Of a DNA stretch of 48,057 nucleotides, positions 36,351 to 45,815 are shown piece after piece (the stretch's first letter is position 1; each line of letters starts with the position of its first letter). The DNA comes from an uncultured Muribaculaceae bacterium (lineage in GTDB: Bacteria; Bacteroidota; Bacteroidia; Bacteroidales; Muribaculaceae), in the NCBI GenBank assembly GCA_910584125.1, contig CAJTXU010000022.1, forward strand, positions 1-48,057. The letters are read 5' to 3'. Under the pieces are notes generated by a model. It was not told where the DNA came from, did not search any database, and worked only from the letters and a program-made list of their open reading frames with translations. Position numbers and translations under genes: made by a program.

Positions 36351-36707
36351 TCAGCGGCGTAAGTGTTTCTTATATCTGACGTGCAGGAACTGGTGCAGAC
36401 GCCCCGTGACGACTATCACGATGAATATGCTCACCACCGTGGCGACCGTGATAGGCAGCCATTCGGCGGCTATGACGTCGAAATAAAGCATCAGCGCCAC
36501 GCCCGGGGGCACGAAGAAGAAAGCCATGTTCCTGATCAGAAACCTGCATATCGGCGCGATAGACTCGGGACGCACCACCCCGCGCTCGAGCAGAAGCGTC
36601 AGCATAAGCATTCCCAGGATGCTGCCCGGGATAGAGACGCCAGGAATCATGGCCAGCAGCTCGCCGACCAGCAGGCATCCGAATATTATTCCAAATTGTT
36701 TTGCCAT
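36351..36707 (-). CDS. lrgA: CidA/LrgA family holin-like protein
   Basis: 118 residues, four membrane spans. FGCLLVGELLAMIPGVSIPGSILGMLML and NMAFFFVPPGVALMLYFD are typical. The gene begins inside the 3' end of sbcC (22-nt overlap), so its translation probably depends on ribosomes finishing sbcC. Confidence 0.93.
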   Translation of the reverse strand: MAKQFGIIFGCLLVGELLAMIPGVSIPGSILGMLMLTLLLERGVVRPESIAPICRFLIRNMAFFFVPPGVALMLYFDVIAAEWLPITVATVVSIFIVIVVTGRLHQFLHVRYKKHLRR

Positions 36708-39700
36708 AATTCAATAGAAGTCGCGGCCGTGTCGGGATCGGCCACCATATGAAGTTGGACGGGTATTGACTCGCGCAGTGCGGAGATGTGCGATATGACC
36801 CCCACGCGCCGGCCGAGCTGGCGTCGCAGCGAGTTGAGCAGGTCGATGGCGTGCTGCAGCGGAACGCCGCTGAGCGAGCCGAAGCCCTCGTCGATAAACA
36901 GGGGGTCGACCGAGAGCCTGTTGCCGAGGTCGCCCAGAGCGAGGGCGAGCGAGAGCGACACGAGGAATCCCTCGCCGCCCGAAGCCGAATGGACAGAACG
37001 CATGGCGCCCCCCTGAAGCCTGTCGATCAGGTTGATGACGAACGTGCCGGGATGGCCGGCGAGCAGGTAGCGGTCGGTGAGCTGCGCGAGATATACGTTG
37101 GCCCGGTCGAGCAGATCGGAGAGCACGTAGCTCTGCGCGATGCGGTTGAACTTGTCGCCCGAGGCGCTGCCGAGTCTGTCGTCGAACGCCCTCCAGCGCC
37201 TGCATATGCCCTCCAGCCGGTCGGCCTGTTCCTTGAGCCCGGCGGTCTTCTCGCGGTTCTTTCGGTCGTCGTCAAGCTTCTGCTGGGCGGCTCCTTTCCT
37301 GCGGTTGGCGTCGGCCTGCTGGTTCTTTATTTCCAACGCCTCGGCCTTGAGCCGTTCGGTGGACTCCTCCTCGGAGATCTCGGGACGCACAGCCGCGAGT
37401 TCGCGCGACTCCTCCTCAAGACGTCCGCTCATGAGCCGGGCAGCACGCAAATCCTCGCGCACCTCACGGCAGACGTCGCGCAGACGCTCCGCCTCCTCTC
37501 GCGTGACGCTGTCGAGCGCGTCGAACGAGCCGTCGTCATATCCCGGATGCTCTTGGTGGAATTTCGCGACAGCCTCCCCCACTTCCTTCTCCTCGGCCGT
37601 CAGTTTCGCGAGCGCGCTGACATCGACGGCCAGTTCCCCGGCGAGCTTCCTTGCGTCGGAGAGCGTCGCCGCACCGTCCGCCTCACCGCCGTCACCGGGC
37701 TCCACGGCCTTAACCTCTGAAAAATCAGGACGCTCCGCGACGATACGCCCGCATTCCTTGGTCAGCTCCTCCAGACACTCTGCCGACTGCTTCACGACAA
37801 GCCGCTGCGCATCCAGGTCGCTGTCAAGCTTACGCATGGCGGCGCAGTCGGCCGCGAACGACTTCTCAAACGTTTCGGCCTGATCGGGCGAACAATAGCC
37901 CCAAACCCCGGCATCGACAATAGCCGCGAGGTCGGTATGCGTCGTGTCGATGACCTCGGCACAGCGGTTCAGTGACTCGCCATCCGATTTCTGAGCGGTC
38001 TTAAGCTCCGACACGTTTTTCTCGGCCTCTACCCTGCTCTTTTCCTGCGTCTTAAACTCTTTCGAAGCCTTTTTCTCGGCCTTGAGGCAGGCGTCGAGCT
38101 CTGCCTGCACCGGTTTGGCGTCGTCGGCCCGACGCTGCAACTGCGCCACCTCACCGTCGATTGTCTTGATTTCATCATCGGCCTTCGCGGCCCAGGCCTC
38201 ATGGCCCTCCGCCTCCTGAGATGCCACACCGAGCCCTTTGGCGTCACCAGCTATGGTCGAGAGACGCCCGGTGAGTTTCACACGTTTTTCGCAGAGCTTC
38301 TTTTCTTTCTTCTCTATTTCGGCGAGCGACTTTTTCAGCACTCCGCGCGCCTCCGCTATCTCCTTGGCAAGGGCCTCCTTGCTTTCGAGGGCTTCGTCGG
38401 CCTTAGACTTCAACGAGTTGACATACTCCATGCCAGCCGTCATGTCGAAACTCACTGCATGGTCGACCCTCTGGCGGCAGACGGGGCATTCGCAGCCCTC
38501 GGTGAGCGACTCGCGCAACCGCTGGGTGAAGTCGTCGACGGTGAGACGCGCGGTCTCGTATGCTGTTTTGGCTAGCTCGGCTTTCTCGGCCGCTTTAATA
38601 AGGTCGGCGTCAAGCGAGTCGCATTTATCCTTGTCGCTGCGGTAGGCGGCTCGGGCCGTCTCTATCTCCTCGGCGAGAGTGTCGGCATCTGCGAGATCGG
38701 CGACATACCGCTTGATGTCTTCGACAAAGGCGGTGAGCGACGTCTTGCGTTCGCTCAGTCCGGCGAGGCGTTTCGTCACGCCAGGCAGGTCGAGGGCGTC
38801 GAGGCGACGGCGCGCCTCCTCGCTCGCTTCGGCCGCCTTTTCGCATGCGGCCTGCAGTTCGTCAGACTTCCTGACCTCCTCGGCCAAAGCCGCGGAGGCC
38901 TTGCCTATCGCCTCGGTGCGGTCGGCGATGCGTTTCGAAGTGTCCTTGATGTCTTTCTGACGTTCGACGATGGTATTCAGAAGTTTGCAGATCTCCGTCT
39001 CGCGTTCGAGCAGCGGTCGCCTTGTGTCGTAGGCCGAGCGGGCGGCATTCAGTTCCGCCTCCCGTCGCCTGGACTGGTCGAGGCCGCGCGTCAGCATGTC
39101 GCGGGCGGCGAGTATGCGCGCGTATCCATCCTTGCGGCCGTCGATGGCCGATGTCTTGTCCGCGATATCCTTACGCGACCTGCGGAGGCGCCGCAGGTCG
39201 CGACGCACCATTTCGGTCTCGAACCATTGACGGGCACGCAGTTCGTCGGCCACGAACTCATCGGAGCCGACACTGGCGCGGAGTGCCGCCTCGTGCTCGC
39301 CGTTCTCCTTGACACGCTTGGCGAGGTCGGCCTCTTTGCCGAGCCAGGCGAGTTTCGCCTCCACGGCGCCGCCCCGCGTGTCGAGTCCGGCGATGAGCGC
39401 GTCGGTCTCGCGGATCTCGGCCTCAAGCGCCTCCTTCTTATCGTCTTCGAGCAGTTCGATGCCCGACATCTCGCGGTTCACCTCCTCGAGTTCCTTGTTC
39501 TTCTCGGCGCAGATCTCATGGATGGTGCGGCTGATCTCGAAGAAGTCGCTGCGGTCGGTGACCTTGGCGAGAATCTGCGACTTCTCGGCTCCGTCGCTCT
39601 TGATGAAGCGGGTGAACTCGCCCTGGGCCAGCATGGTGGTGCGGCAGAACTGACCGTAGTTCAGGCCGATCACCGACTCGGTGACGGCGGCGCAGTTCTT

Positions 39701-40162
39701 GCGCGTGCGCTTTATCTCCTCGCGCGAGACCTCGCGGCCCTCGCCGTCGCGGACTATCTCGGCGAGCGTGAGGTCCATCTGCGACTCCTGCAGCCGGCCG
39801 TCGGGCTTGTTGTGGGCGCGGCGGATTCCCCAGTGCGCCTCGTATTCCTTGTCATAGAGCCCGGTGAAGCTGAGCGTCACCTGGGTGTGTGCGGTGCCCT
39901 TGCGCAGCAGCTGGAAGACGTGGTCGGAGCGCGTCTCGTTGTCGGCGACCGCCATGTCGCCCCGGCTCACGGAGGCGGCCTCCATGCGGGGCACGGTGTT
40001 GTAGAGCGCCAAGCATATGGCGTCGAGTATCGTCGATTTGCCGCTGCCCGTCTCGCCCGATATCAGGAAGACAGAAGCCTGGCTGAGCGGGCCGGCGTCG
40101 AACTCGATGGTGGCGTCCTCGATCGAGGCGAGATTGCGGATGGTGAGTGTCTTGAGTCTCAT
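36686..40162 (-). CDS. sbcC: Exonuclease subunit SbcC (SMC-like ATPase)
   Basis: 1158 residues. N-terminal ATPase half with Walker A SGETGSGKSTILDAICLALY, long coiled coils, the zinc hook CPVCRQ at about 558-563, second coil, then signature SASGGEGFLVSLSLALALGDLG and Walker B VDPLFIDEGFGSL. With SbcD it cuts hairpins and protein-blocked DNA ends. Overlaps sbcD by 4 nt upstream and lrgA by 22 nt downstream. Hairpin cutting is of note in a genome rich in long palindromes. Confidence 0.95.
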   Translation of the reverse strand: MRLKTLTIRNLASIEDATIEFDAGPLSQASVFLISGETGSGKSTILDAICLALYNTVPRMEAASVSRGDMAVADNETRSDHVFQLLRKGTAHTQVTLSFTGLYDKEYEAHWGIRRAHNKPDGRLQESQMDLTLAEIVRDGEGREVSREEIKRTRKNCAAVTESVIGLNYGQFCRTTMLAQGEFTRFIKSDGAEKSQILAKVTDRSDFFEISRTIHEICAEKNKELEEVNREMSGIELLEDDKKEALEAEIRETDALIAGLDTRGGAVEAKLAWLGKEADLAKRVKENGEHEAALRASVGSDEFVADELRARQWFETEMVRRDLRRLRRSRKDIADKTSAIDGRKDGYARILAARDMLTRGLDQSRRREAELNAARSAYDTRRPLLERETEICKLLNTIVERQKDIKDTSKRIADRTEAIGKASAALAEEVRKSDELQAACEKAAEASEEARRRLDALDLPGVTKRLAGLSERKTSLTAFVEDIKRYVADLADADTLAEEIETARAAYRSDKDKCDSLDADLIKAAEKAELAKTAYETARLTVDDFTQRLRESLTEGCECPVCRQRVDHAVSFDMTAGMEYVNSLKSKADEALESKEALAKEIAEARGVLKKSLAEIEKKEKKLCEKRVKLTGRLSTIAGDAKGLGVASQEAEGHEAWAAKADDEIKTIDGEVAQLQRRADDAKPVQAELDACLKAEKKASKEFKTQEKSRVEAEKNVSELKTAQKSDGESLNRCAEVIDTTHTDLAAIVDAGVWGYCSPDQAETFEKSFAADCAAMRKLDSDLDAQRLVVKQSAECLEELTKECGRIVAERPDFSEVKAVEPGDGGEADGAATLSDARKLAGELAVDVSALAKLTAEEKEVGEAVAKFHQEHPGYDDGSFDALDSVTREEAERLRDVCREVREDLRAARLMSGRLEEESRELAAVRPEISEEESTERLKAEALEIKNQQADANRRKGAAQQKLDDDRKNREKTAGLKEQADRLEGICRRWRAFDDRLGSASGDKFNRIAQSYVLSDLLDRANVYLAQLTDRYLLAGHPGTFVINLIDRLQGGAMRSVHSASGGEGFLVSLSLALALGDLGNRLSVDPLFIDEGFGSLSGVPLQHAIDLLNSLRRQLGRRVGVISHISALRESIPVQLHMVADPDTAATSIELWQNNLE

Positions 40163-41364
40163 GAGTCTCGTTTCTTCGTTTCCAAGCGTTGCATCACCTC
40201 GGCGAAGAGCTGCCGCTCGACGTCGCCGAACTCAAGGCCGTTGTCGGCGTAGAATCTCCGGGCGATCTCGACGGGCGGGATGCTCTGGAATTCGGAGGCG
40301 GAGATTCCGGCGGCGGGGCGGTCGGCTTCGTTGCGTATTAGCCGCGAGTTGACGACACATAGCCTCGCGCCCGGGGCGCAGGCGTCGAGCGCGCGTTGGC
40401 GGTAGTCGGGAGGCAGCGGGTCTGCCTGCGCGATGTTGAGGCGCACGTATGTGGGCCGGTCGGGGCGGAACTCCGACAGCAGTGCCAGGGCGGTGTCCCA
40501 GTCGGTCTCGAGCGGATTGCCGTCGGCGTCGTGCGGCAGCGTGACCAGCGCGGTGGCCGGCTCGACCTCGACTTCCCTGATGACGGGCCGGACGCCGCGA
40601 GATTCAATCTCGACGACCGAGACCGAGCGTGGGCCCGTCTCGTCGAACGACACGGCCATCGGCGTGCCGCAGTAGCGCACCCTCCCCTTCGAGCCGCGCA
40701 GGGTCTGCGGACGGTGGATGTGCCCAAGGGCGCAGTAGTCGTATCCCTCGCCGAGCGCCGAGAGGGGGATGCTCTCGATGTTGCCGATGACGGCCACCTC
40801 GCCGTTGTCGGTGTCGCGGCTGCGCGTCTCGTGGCCCGTGAAGTCGCATCCGGCCACGGAGGTGTGGGCCGTCAGCACCACGGGCAGGCCGTCGGCGTTG
40901 ACCTCGGCAACGCGGCTGAGCAGCGCGGCCGTGTCGAGATAGCTGAAGTTGACGTTGGCGTATGGCATCGCGGCCACCACACACTTGCCCGGCACGGTGA
41001 CGATGCACGAGTCGAGGTCGGTCTCCGTGCGCGGCGGGCACCCCACGGTGACGACGCCGGTGAGCGCCCATGCCGGGCGGAACACCTCGTGGCCCGAGGC
41101 GCTGTCGTGGTTGCCGGCGGTGACGACGACGGTCATGCCGGGAGCCGCCTCGCGCAGGCGCACCATCGTCTCGGTGAAGAACCTAACTGATGCGTTCGAG
41201 GGGCCGGCGGTGTCGTAGACGTCGCCGCAGAGCAGGAACAGGTCGGGCTGCTCGCGGCCCGTGATCTCGACGATGCGGTCGGCCATGTGGCGGAAGTCGT
41301 CGTCGCGCGAATGTCGGTGCAGGGGCGCGCCGATGTGCCAGTCGGAGGTATGCAGCAGTTTCAT
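40159..41364 (-). CDS. sbcD: Exonuclease subunit SbcD (Mre11-like)
   Basis: 401 residues from ATG 41364 (MKLLHTSDWHIG). Phosphoesterase motifs: SDWHIG, LLCGDVYDTA, TAGNHDSASG, LTAHTSV and YCALGHIHRP, which carry the two-metal ligands. Nuclease partner of SbcC. It begins 7 nt after the yitT stop and ends in an ATGA overlap with sbcC. Confidence 0.95.
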   Translation of the reverse strand: MKLLHTSDWHIGAPLHRHSRDDDFRHMADRIVEITGREQPDLFLLCGDVYDTAGPSNASVRFFTETMVRLREAAPGMTVVVTAGNHDSASGHEVFRPAWALTGVVTVGCPPRTETDLDSCIVTVPGKCVVAAMPYANVNFSYLDTAALLSRVAEVNADGLPVVLTAHTSVAGCDFTGHETRSRDTDNGEVAVIGNIESIPLSALGEGYDYCALGHIHRPQTLRGSKGRVRYCGTPMAVSFDETGPRSVSVVEIESRGVRPVIREVEVEPATALVTLPHDADGNPLETDWDTALALLSEFRPDRPTYVRLNIAQADPLPPDYRQRALDACAPGARLCVVNSRLIRNEADRPAAGISASEFQSIPPVEIARRFYADNGLEFGDVERQLFAEVMQRLETKKRDS

Positions 41365-41371
41365 GGCCGGG

Positions 41372-42394
41372 TCACTCCTCGTGGTTGGACCTTCTGACGG
41401 CCGAGATGGCGCCTTCGCCGCCATCGGGCAATGCCGTGTGGACGCGGCTGTCGGTGCGCGCGGTCTTCTTCATCTTGATCTTGACCTTGTCGAAGCCCTG
41501 GCCGTAGACGCCGTTGACGGCTCCCTGGGTGACAAAGGCGTGCTCGTCGATGCTCTTGACGATGCGGAAGATGGTGACCGACTCGATCTTGCGGCAGTAG
41601 ACCATGAGGATCTTGACGTCGCGCTTGGTGTACCATCCCTCGCCGTCGAGCACCGTGACGCCGCGGCGCGCCTCCGACAGGATGCGGTCGGCGATCTCGA
41701 CCCATTTGGGAGAGAAGATGAAGAACTGCGTGGCCTGACGGTTGGTGTTGATGATCTGGTCGGTGATGAACGAGACGATGAAGGTCACCATGATACCGTA
41801 GACGATGGTGGGTATGCGGGCCTCGATGCGCTGCTCGACAGTGCCGGTGAAGGGCAGGAATATCGAGCACGACACGATGAGCATGTCGGTGTAGATCATG
41901 ATGCGGCCGATGCTGGCGTTGCTCACCTTCGAGACGCAGGCGGCCACGATGTCGGTGCCGCCCGACGAGCCGTTATGTATGAAGCACGTGCCAACGCCGA
42001 CGCCGCAGAGGATCGCGCCTAAGACGAGCGAGACCGTGCGGTCGGGGATCAGCGGATGCCCCAGGCCCATGAAGAACCCCTCGCAGACGCCGATGGCGAG
42101 CGCGACAACGGTCACGCCGAAGATGGTGCGCAGCACGAACGTGCGCCCCACTATCTTGTATGCTATGGCGAGGAGCACGAGGTTGAGCGCGTAGGAGGAT
42201 ACGGCCACAGGGATAAAACCGTTGGTGGCGAAATAGACAAGTGTCGAGACGCCCGCCATACCTCCGATCACGACCTCGTGGGGCAGGATGCATGCCGTGA
42301 AGCCGACGGCATAGAGCGAGAGGCCCAGGATGATCAGAAGGTAGTCTTTGGCGTTGACCAGCAAACTGTTGTACCTATGTGTTCTTGATGTCAT
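41372..42394 (-). CDS. YitT family membrane protein (DUF161 and DUF2179)
   Basis: 340 residues from ATG 42394. Five or so membrane spans (YLLIILGLSLYAVGFTACILP, GIGGMAGVSTL-like VIGGMAGVSTLVYFATN, SSGGTDIVAAC), then a cytoplasmic DUF2179 domain (ILSEARRGVTVLDGEGWYTKRDVKILMVYCRKIE) that probably binds a small ligand. Transport role uncertain. First gene of the yitT-sbcD-sbcC-lrgA-lrgB string, with its own promoter. Confidence 0.88.
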   Translation of the reverse strand: MTSRTHRYNSLLVNAKDYLLIILGLSLYAVGFTACILPHEVVIGGMAGVSTLVYFATNGFIPVAVSSYALNLVLLAIAYKIVGRTFVLRTIFGVTVVALAIGVCEGFFMGLGHPLIPDRTVSLVLGAILCGVGVGTCFIHNGSSGGTDIVAACVSKVSNASIGRIMIYTDMLIVSCSIFLPFTGTVEQRIEARIPTIVYGIMVTFIVSFITDQIINTNRQATQFFIFSPKWVEIADRILSEARRGVTVLDGEGWYTKRDVKILMVYCRKIESVTIFRIVKSIDEHAFVTQGAVNGVYGQGFDKVKIKMKKTARTDSRVHTALPDGGEGAISAVRRSNHEE

Positions 42395-42420
42395 TGATAT
42401 GTGTTGAAAAGATGTGAGTG

Positions 42421-42479
42421 CAAAATTAGCAATAAAACGAATAAAAACCTCAATCTCTCTGAAAAATTTCTTAATTTTG
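42421..42479. promoter_or_regulatory. Divergent promoters for yitT and the beta-barrel gene
   Basis: Minus strand TAATTTTG at 42428-42421 with TTG 22 nt upstream serves yitT. Plus strand TAATTTTG at 42472-42479, without a clear -33, serves the outer-membrane protein gene. Confidence 0.55.
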
Positions 42480-42565
42480 CAGTCTGACCGGTGTCCGGCC
42501 GCCGCGTCCGGCGTCGTCCGGCCCCCGGGAATACGACAACAGATATGACAACAAATCCATTGGTT

Positions 42566-43279
42566 ATGAAAAAAATATTGCTCGGCGCCGTTCTGGCGCT
42601 CACCGCCACAGGGGCGTCGGCGGCCGACTTCTTCTCTACCGATCGTTGCGACAATCTCTTCTCGTTCGGAGCACGCATCGGAGTCAACACCTCCAACCGC
42701 ACGCTGAAGTCGAGCGCCTTCCCCGACTGCTATCATCACGAGAGCTGGGGCACCGGCTTCGACGTGGGCTTCGTGGCGGGCCTCAACATCCGCGACTATC
42801 TGGCCATACAGCCCGGCGTCTTCTTCGAGACGCGCGGCGGCAACTTCCTGCTGATGGGCTCGGCGGCCGACTCTGCGATGCCTTCCGACGGTTCGGAGAT
42901 GGCGCAGGCGGGCACGCGCCGCAGCTACAACATCACGATTCCGGTGCTGGCCTCGTTCCGATTCAACCTCAGCGATGACATTAAGTGGAACGTCGAGGCT
43001 GGACCGTATGTCTCGTTCGTGCTCGGCTCGAGCCTGAAGAACAAGAGCTTCGTCGTCGACGGCCCGGCCGAACAGCCGCTGTTCGACCGCAAGCCGGCCG
43101 GAGTCGATTTCGGCATCAAGATGGGCACGGGCCTGCAGGTGCTGGGCCACTACTATGTCGGGGCCCACTACCTGGCCGGATGTATCGACGCGTGGAAAGA
43201 CCGCAGCATAGGCAATGTCACCAAGACCTACGGCGGCGTCACCAAGGCCTGGGTCTTCACCCTCGGCTACGACTTCTGA
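42566..43279 (+). CDS. Outer-membrane beta-barrel protein (porin-family, PF13568-like)
   Basis: 237 residues from ATG 42566, chosen because it begins a clean signal peptide (MKKILLGAVLALTATGASA); ATG 42545 is in frame. The mature part reads as alternating strands (FSFGARIGVNTSN, GFDVGFVAGLNIRDYLAIQPGVFFETRGG, KAWVFTLGYDF) and ends in an aromatic residue as barrel proteins do. Small 8-strand barrel in the outer membrane; substrate unknown. Confidence 0.85.
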   Translation: MKKILLGAVLALTATGASAADFFSTDRCDNLFSFGARIGVNTSNRTLKSSAFPDCYHHESWGTGFDVGFVAGLNIRDYLAIQPGVFFETRGGNFLLMGSAADSAMPSDGSEMAQAGTRRSYNITIPVLASFRFNLSDDIKWNVEAGPYVSFVLGSSLKNKSFVVDGPAEQPLFDRKPAGVDFGIKMGTGLQVLGHYYVGAHYLAGCIDAWKDRSIGNVTKTYGGVTKAWVFTLGYDF

Positions 43280-43290
43280 GATTAAGGTCG

Positions 43291-43329
43291 GAGGTAAGTT
43301 CAGAGGTCTCTGACCTCTGAACTTACCTC
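43291..43329. terminator. Perfect 17-bp-stem hairpin after the beta-barrel gene
   Basis: GAGGTAAGTTCAGAGGT (43291-43307) pairs exactly with 43313-43329 over a 5-nt loop. No T run follows, so it may instead be a repeat or an mRNA 3' end stabiliser. Confidence 0.55.
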
Positions 43330-43346
43330 TGCTGGTAATTCCACCG

Positions 43347-43571
43347 ATGACAAAGTATATCAGCGACAAACTGACGGTGCTCTACACCATGCTTATCATC
43401 ATGGTGGTGTATATCCATAGCTATTATCCACAGGGCGAGGCTTATCCGGTCGCGATCATAATATTTTACTATCCCAAGCCGCTGTTGCTGACAATCACAG
43501 CGGTCCTCGTCGCCCGGCTTCTGAAACGATTCACCCCGCGCCTCTACGCCGTCCTCACAGGCGGCAGATAG
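43347..43571 (+). pseudogene. Acyltransferase-3 remnant with internal deletion
   Basis: 74 residues. The first 35 (SDKLTVLYTMLIIMVVYIHSY) look like the first membrane span of an acyltransferase-3 protein with its HSY motif. The last 30 (PKPLLLTITAVLVARLLKRF, ending AVLTGGR) look like that family's C terminus. The roughly 250 residues expected between are missing, as from a clean in-frame deletion. It abuts miaA tail to tail. A functional two-span peptide cannot be excluded. Confidence 0.5.
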
Positions 43572-44486
43572 TCATTTCGAACCGGACAGGCAGGCGAGCA
43601 CGGTGTCGGCGAGGCCGGGACGGGTGATGTCGAGTCGCGTCCAAGATGTGTCGCCGCGGCGCCAAGTCATCTGCTTCTTGGCGTAGACGCGGGTGTTCTT
43701 CTTGATGCGCTCTATGGCAGTATGGCGGTCCATCGTGCCGTCGAACATGGCGAACATCTCCTTGAGCCCGACCGTGTTGAGCGAGTTGAGATGGCGGAGA
43801 TGATACACTCTCCTCGCCTCCTCCTCGAGCCCGTCGGCCACCATGGTTTCGACGCGCCGGTTTATGCGGTCGAACAGGATCTCGCGCGGCGCCTCGAGCA
43901 GCACCTTGACGATGCGGAAATCACGTTCGCGCCTCGCGCCCGTGCGCAGCGACGTGTATGTCACGCCCGCCTCTCGTATGATCTCGACGGCGTGGAAGAC
44001 GCGCTTGGTGTTGCGACGGTCGACCGTGTCGTAATATTCCGGGTCGATGCGACGCAGCTCATCGAGCAGCCACTCGTCGCCAAGCCGCTCATGCTCACGC
44101 CTGAGGCCTGCGCGAACGGCGTCCGACACCGTGGGCAGGGCATCGATGCCGTGGCAGAGCGCGTCGACATAGAGCATCGACCCGCCGACGGCCACCGCCA
44201 CGCCGCGGCTCTCCAGCAGACCGCCCGCCACGCGCAAGGCGTCGCGCTCGAACTCGGCCGCGCTGTAATAGGCGTCAAGCGGCAGCATATCGACCAGATG
44301 ATGACGCACGCGGGCGCGCTCCTCGGCCGTCGGCATGGCCGTCACGATCGGGATGCCACGGTAGACCTGGCGGCTGTCGGCCGACACGATCTCCGTGCCC
44401 AGACGCTCCGCCACTTCGACGGCAAGGGCCGACTTGCCCGAGGCAGTCGGCCCTGTTATCATGATGAGTGTCGGGACGCGGCTCAT
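43572..44486 (-). CDS. miaA: tRNA dimethylallyltransferase
   Basis: 304 residues. P-loop ITGPTASGKSALAVEV, the ADSRQVYRGIPI motif, GGSMLYVDAL and the R.TKR motif NTKRVFHAVEII are those of MiaA, which adds a prenyl group to A37 of tRNAs reading UNN codons. The start overlaps the pepT stop by 4 nt. Confidence 0.95.
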   Translation of the reverse strand: MSRVPTLIMITGPTASGKSALAVEVAERLGTEIVSADSRQVYRGIPIVTAMPTAEERARVRHHLVDMLPLDAYYSAAEFERDALRVAGGLLESRGVAVAVGGSMLYVDALCHGIDALPTVSDAVRAGLRREHERLGDEWLLDELRRIDPEYYDTVDRRNTKRVFHAVEIIREAGVTYTSLRTGARRERDFRIVKVLLEAPREILFDRINRRVETMVADGLEEEARRVYHLRHLNSLNTVGLKEMFAMFDGTMDRHTAIERIKKNTRVYAKKQMTWRRGDTSWTRLDITRPGLADTVLACLSGSK

Positions 44487-45703
44487 TTGTCGGCCACTAT
44501 GCGGCAGATGTTGACTATCACCTCAGTGGCCTTCTCCATCGACTGGATGGGAACATACTCGTAGCGGCCGTGGAAGTTCTCGCCGCCGGCGAAGATGTTA
44601 GGACACGGCAGACCCTTGAACGACAGCTGGGCACCGTCCGTGCCGCCGCGGATGGGCTGCACCTTGGGCTCGATGCCCGCCTCGCGCATGGCCTTCTCCA
44701 CGATCTCGATGATGTGGATGATGGGCTCGATCTTCTCGCGCATGTTGTAGTACTGGTCCTTGATCTCGACCGTGCATGAGCCGGGATATTCCATGTTGGT
44801 CTTGCGGCAGAGGTGTTCGATCTCCTTCTTGCGGCTCTCGAAGCGCGCGCGGTCGTGGTCGCGGATGATGTAGGTCAGCACGGTCTGCTCGACGTTGCCC
44901 TCGATGCCGACGAGGTGATAGAAGCCCTCGTAACCCTCGGTGTGCTCGGGCGTCTCCCAGCGGGGCAGCATTGCGATGAAGTTGTTGGCCACGCGGATCG
45001 AGTTGATCATCTTGTGCTTGGCGTATCCGGGATGCACGTTGCGCCCCTTGATGGTCACCTTGGCAGAGGCGGCGTTGAAGTTCTCGTACTCCAGCTCGCC
45101 GACCGCGCCGCCGTCCATGGTGTAGGCGAAATCGCAGCCGAACTTGGCGACGTCGAATTTATGGGCGCCCAGACCGATCTCCTCGTCGGGGTTGAAGCCG
45201 ATGCGCACCTTGCCGTGCTTGATCTCGGGATGAGCCTGCAGGTAGGCCACCGCGGTGATGATCTCGGCGATGCCTGCCTTGTCGTCGGCGCCGAGCAGCG
45301 TCGTGCCGTCGGTCACGATCAGGTCGTTGCCCAGATAGTTCACCAGCTCGGGGAAGTCCTCGGGATTGAGCGAGATGCCCTGCTCGGCGTTGAGCGTGAT
45401 GGCCGTGCCGTCATAGTTGCGCACGATGCGCGGGTTGACATGGCGGCCCGACATGTCGGGGCTCGTGTCCATATGAGCGATGAAGCCGATCACGGGCACC
45501 GCCCTGTCGGTGTTGGAGGGTAGCGTGGCGAAGAGATAGCCGTTGTCGTCGAGAGTCACGTCTTCGAGACCCATGCCGAGCAGTATGGCCTTGAGGTATT
45601 TGGCGAACTCCATCTGTCCGGGAGACGATGGTGTCATGTTGGTGAGTTCGTCGCTCTGTGTGTCGAATTTTACAAAGTCGAGAAATCTGTCGGTTACTGT
45701 CAT
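44483..45703 (-). CDS. pepT: Peptidase T (tripeptidase)
   Basis: 406 residues from ATG 45703 (MTVTDRFLDFVKFDTQSDE). M20B motifs: IGFIAHMDTSPD, GTTLLGADDKAG, RIGFNPDEEIGLGA and a late RGGTDGAQLSFKGLPCPN. Zinc aminopeptidase that removes N-terminal residues from tripeptides. A TATCTTCG element lies at 45780-45773 on the minus strand as a possible promoter. Confidence 0.95.
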   Translation of the reverse strand: MTVTDRFLDFVKFDTQSDELTNMTPSSPGQMEFAKYLKAILLGMGLEDVTLDDNGYLFATLPSNTDRAVPVIGFIAHMDTSPDMSGRHVNPRIVRNYDGTAITLNAEQGISLNPEDFPELVNYLGNDLIVTDGTTLLGADDKAGIAEIITAVAYLQAHPEIKHGKVRIGFNPDEEIGLGAHKFDVAKFGCDFAYTMDGGAVGELEYENFNAASAKVTIKGRNVHPGYAKHKMINSIRVANNFIAMLPRWETPEHTEGYEGFYHLVGIEGNVEQTVLTYIIRDHDRARFESRKKEIEHLCRKTNMEYPGSCTVEIKDQYYNMREKIEPIIHIIEIVEKAMREAGIEPKVQPIRGGTDGAQLSFKGLPCPNIFAGGENFHGRYEYVPIQSMEKATEVIVNICRIVADK

Positions 45704-45803
45704 AGCTGTGGTTTTAAGGCGTCGCGTAGCCACTCGGAGGGCGTCGGCGACCATTCATATCTTTTTCCGACGCGAAGATAACGATTTTTTGAGAATTTAT
45801 CGC

Positions 45804-45811
45804 TATATTTG
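45804..45811 (+). promoter_or_regulatory. TATATTTG -7 element next to the endonuclease start
   Basis: TATATTTG ends 4 nt before ATG 45816, so the mRNA would start at or near the A of the start codon. No -33 at the normal distance is seen. Confidence 0.5.
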
Positions 45812-45815
45812 CGGT

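Noticed and set aside
43347..43571. Small membrane toxin
   Set aside because: The C-terminal LTGGR end and HSY motif fit an acyltransferase remnant better, and no antitoxin-like partner is adjacent.
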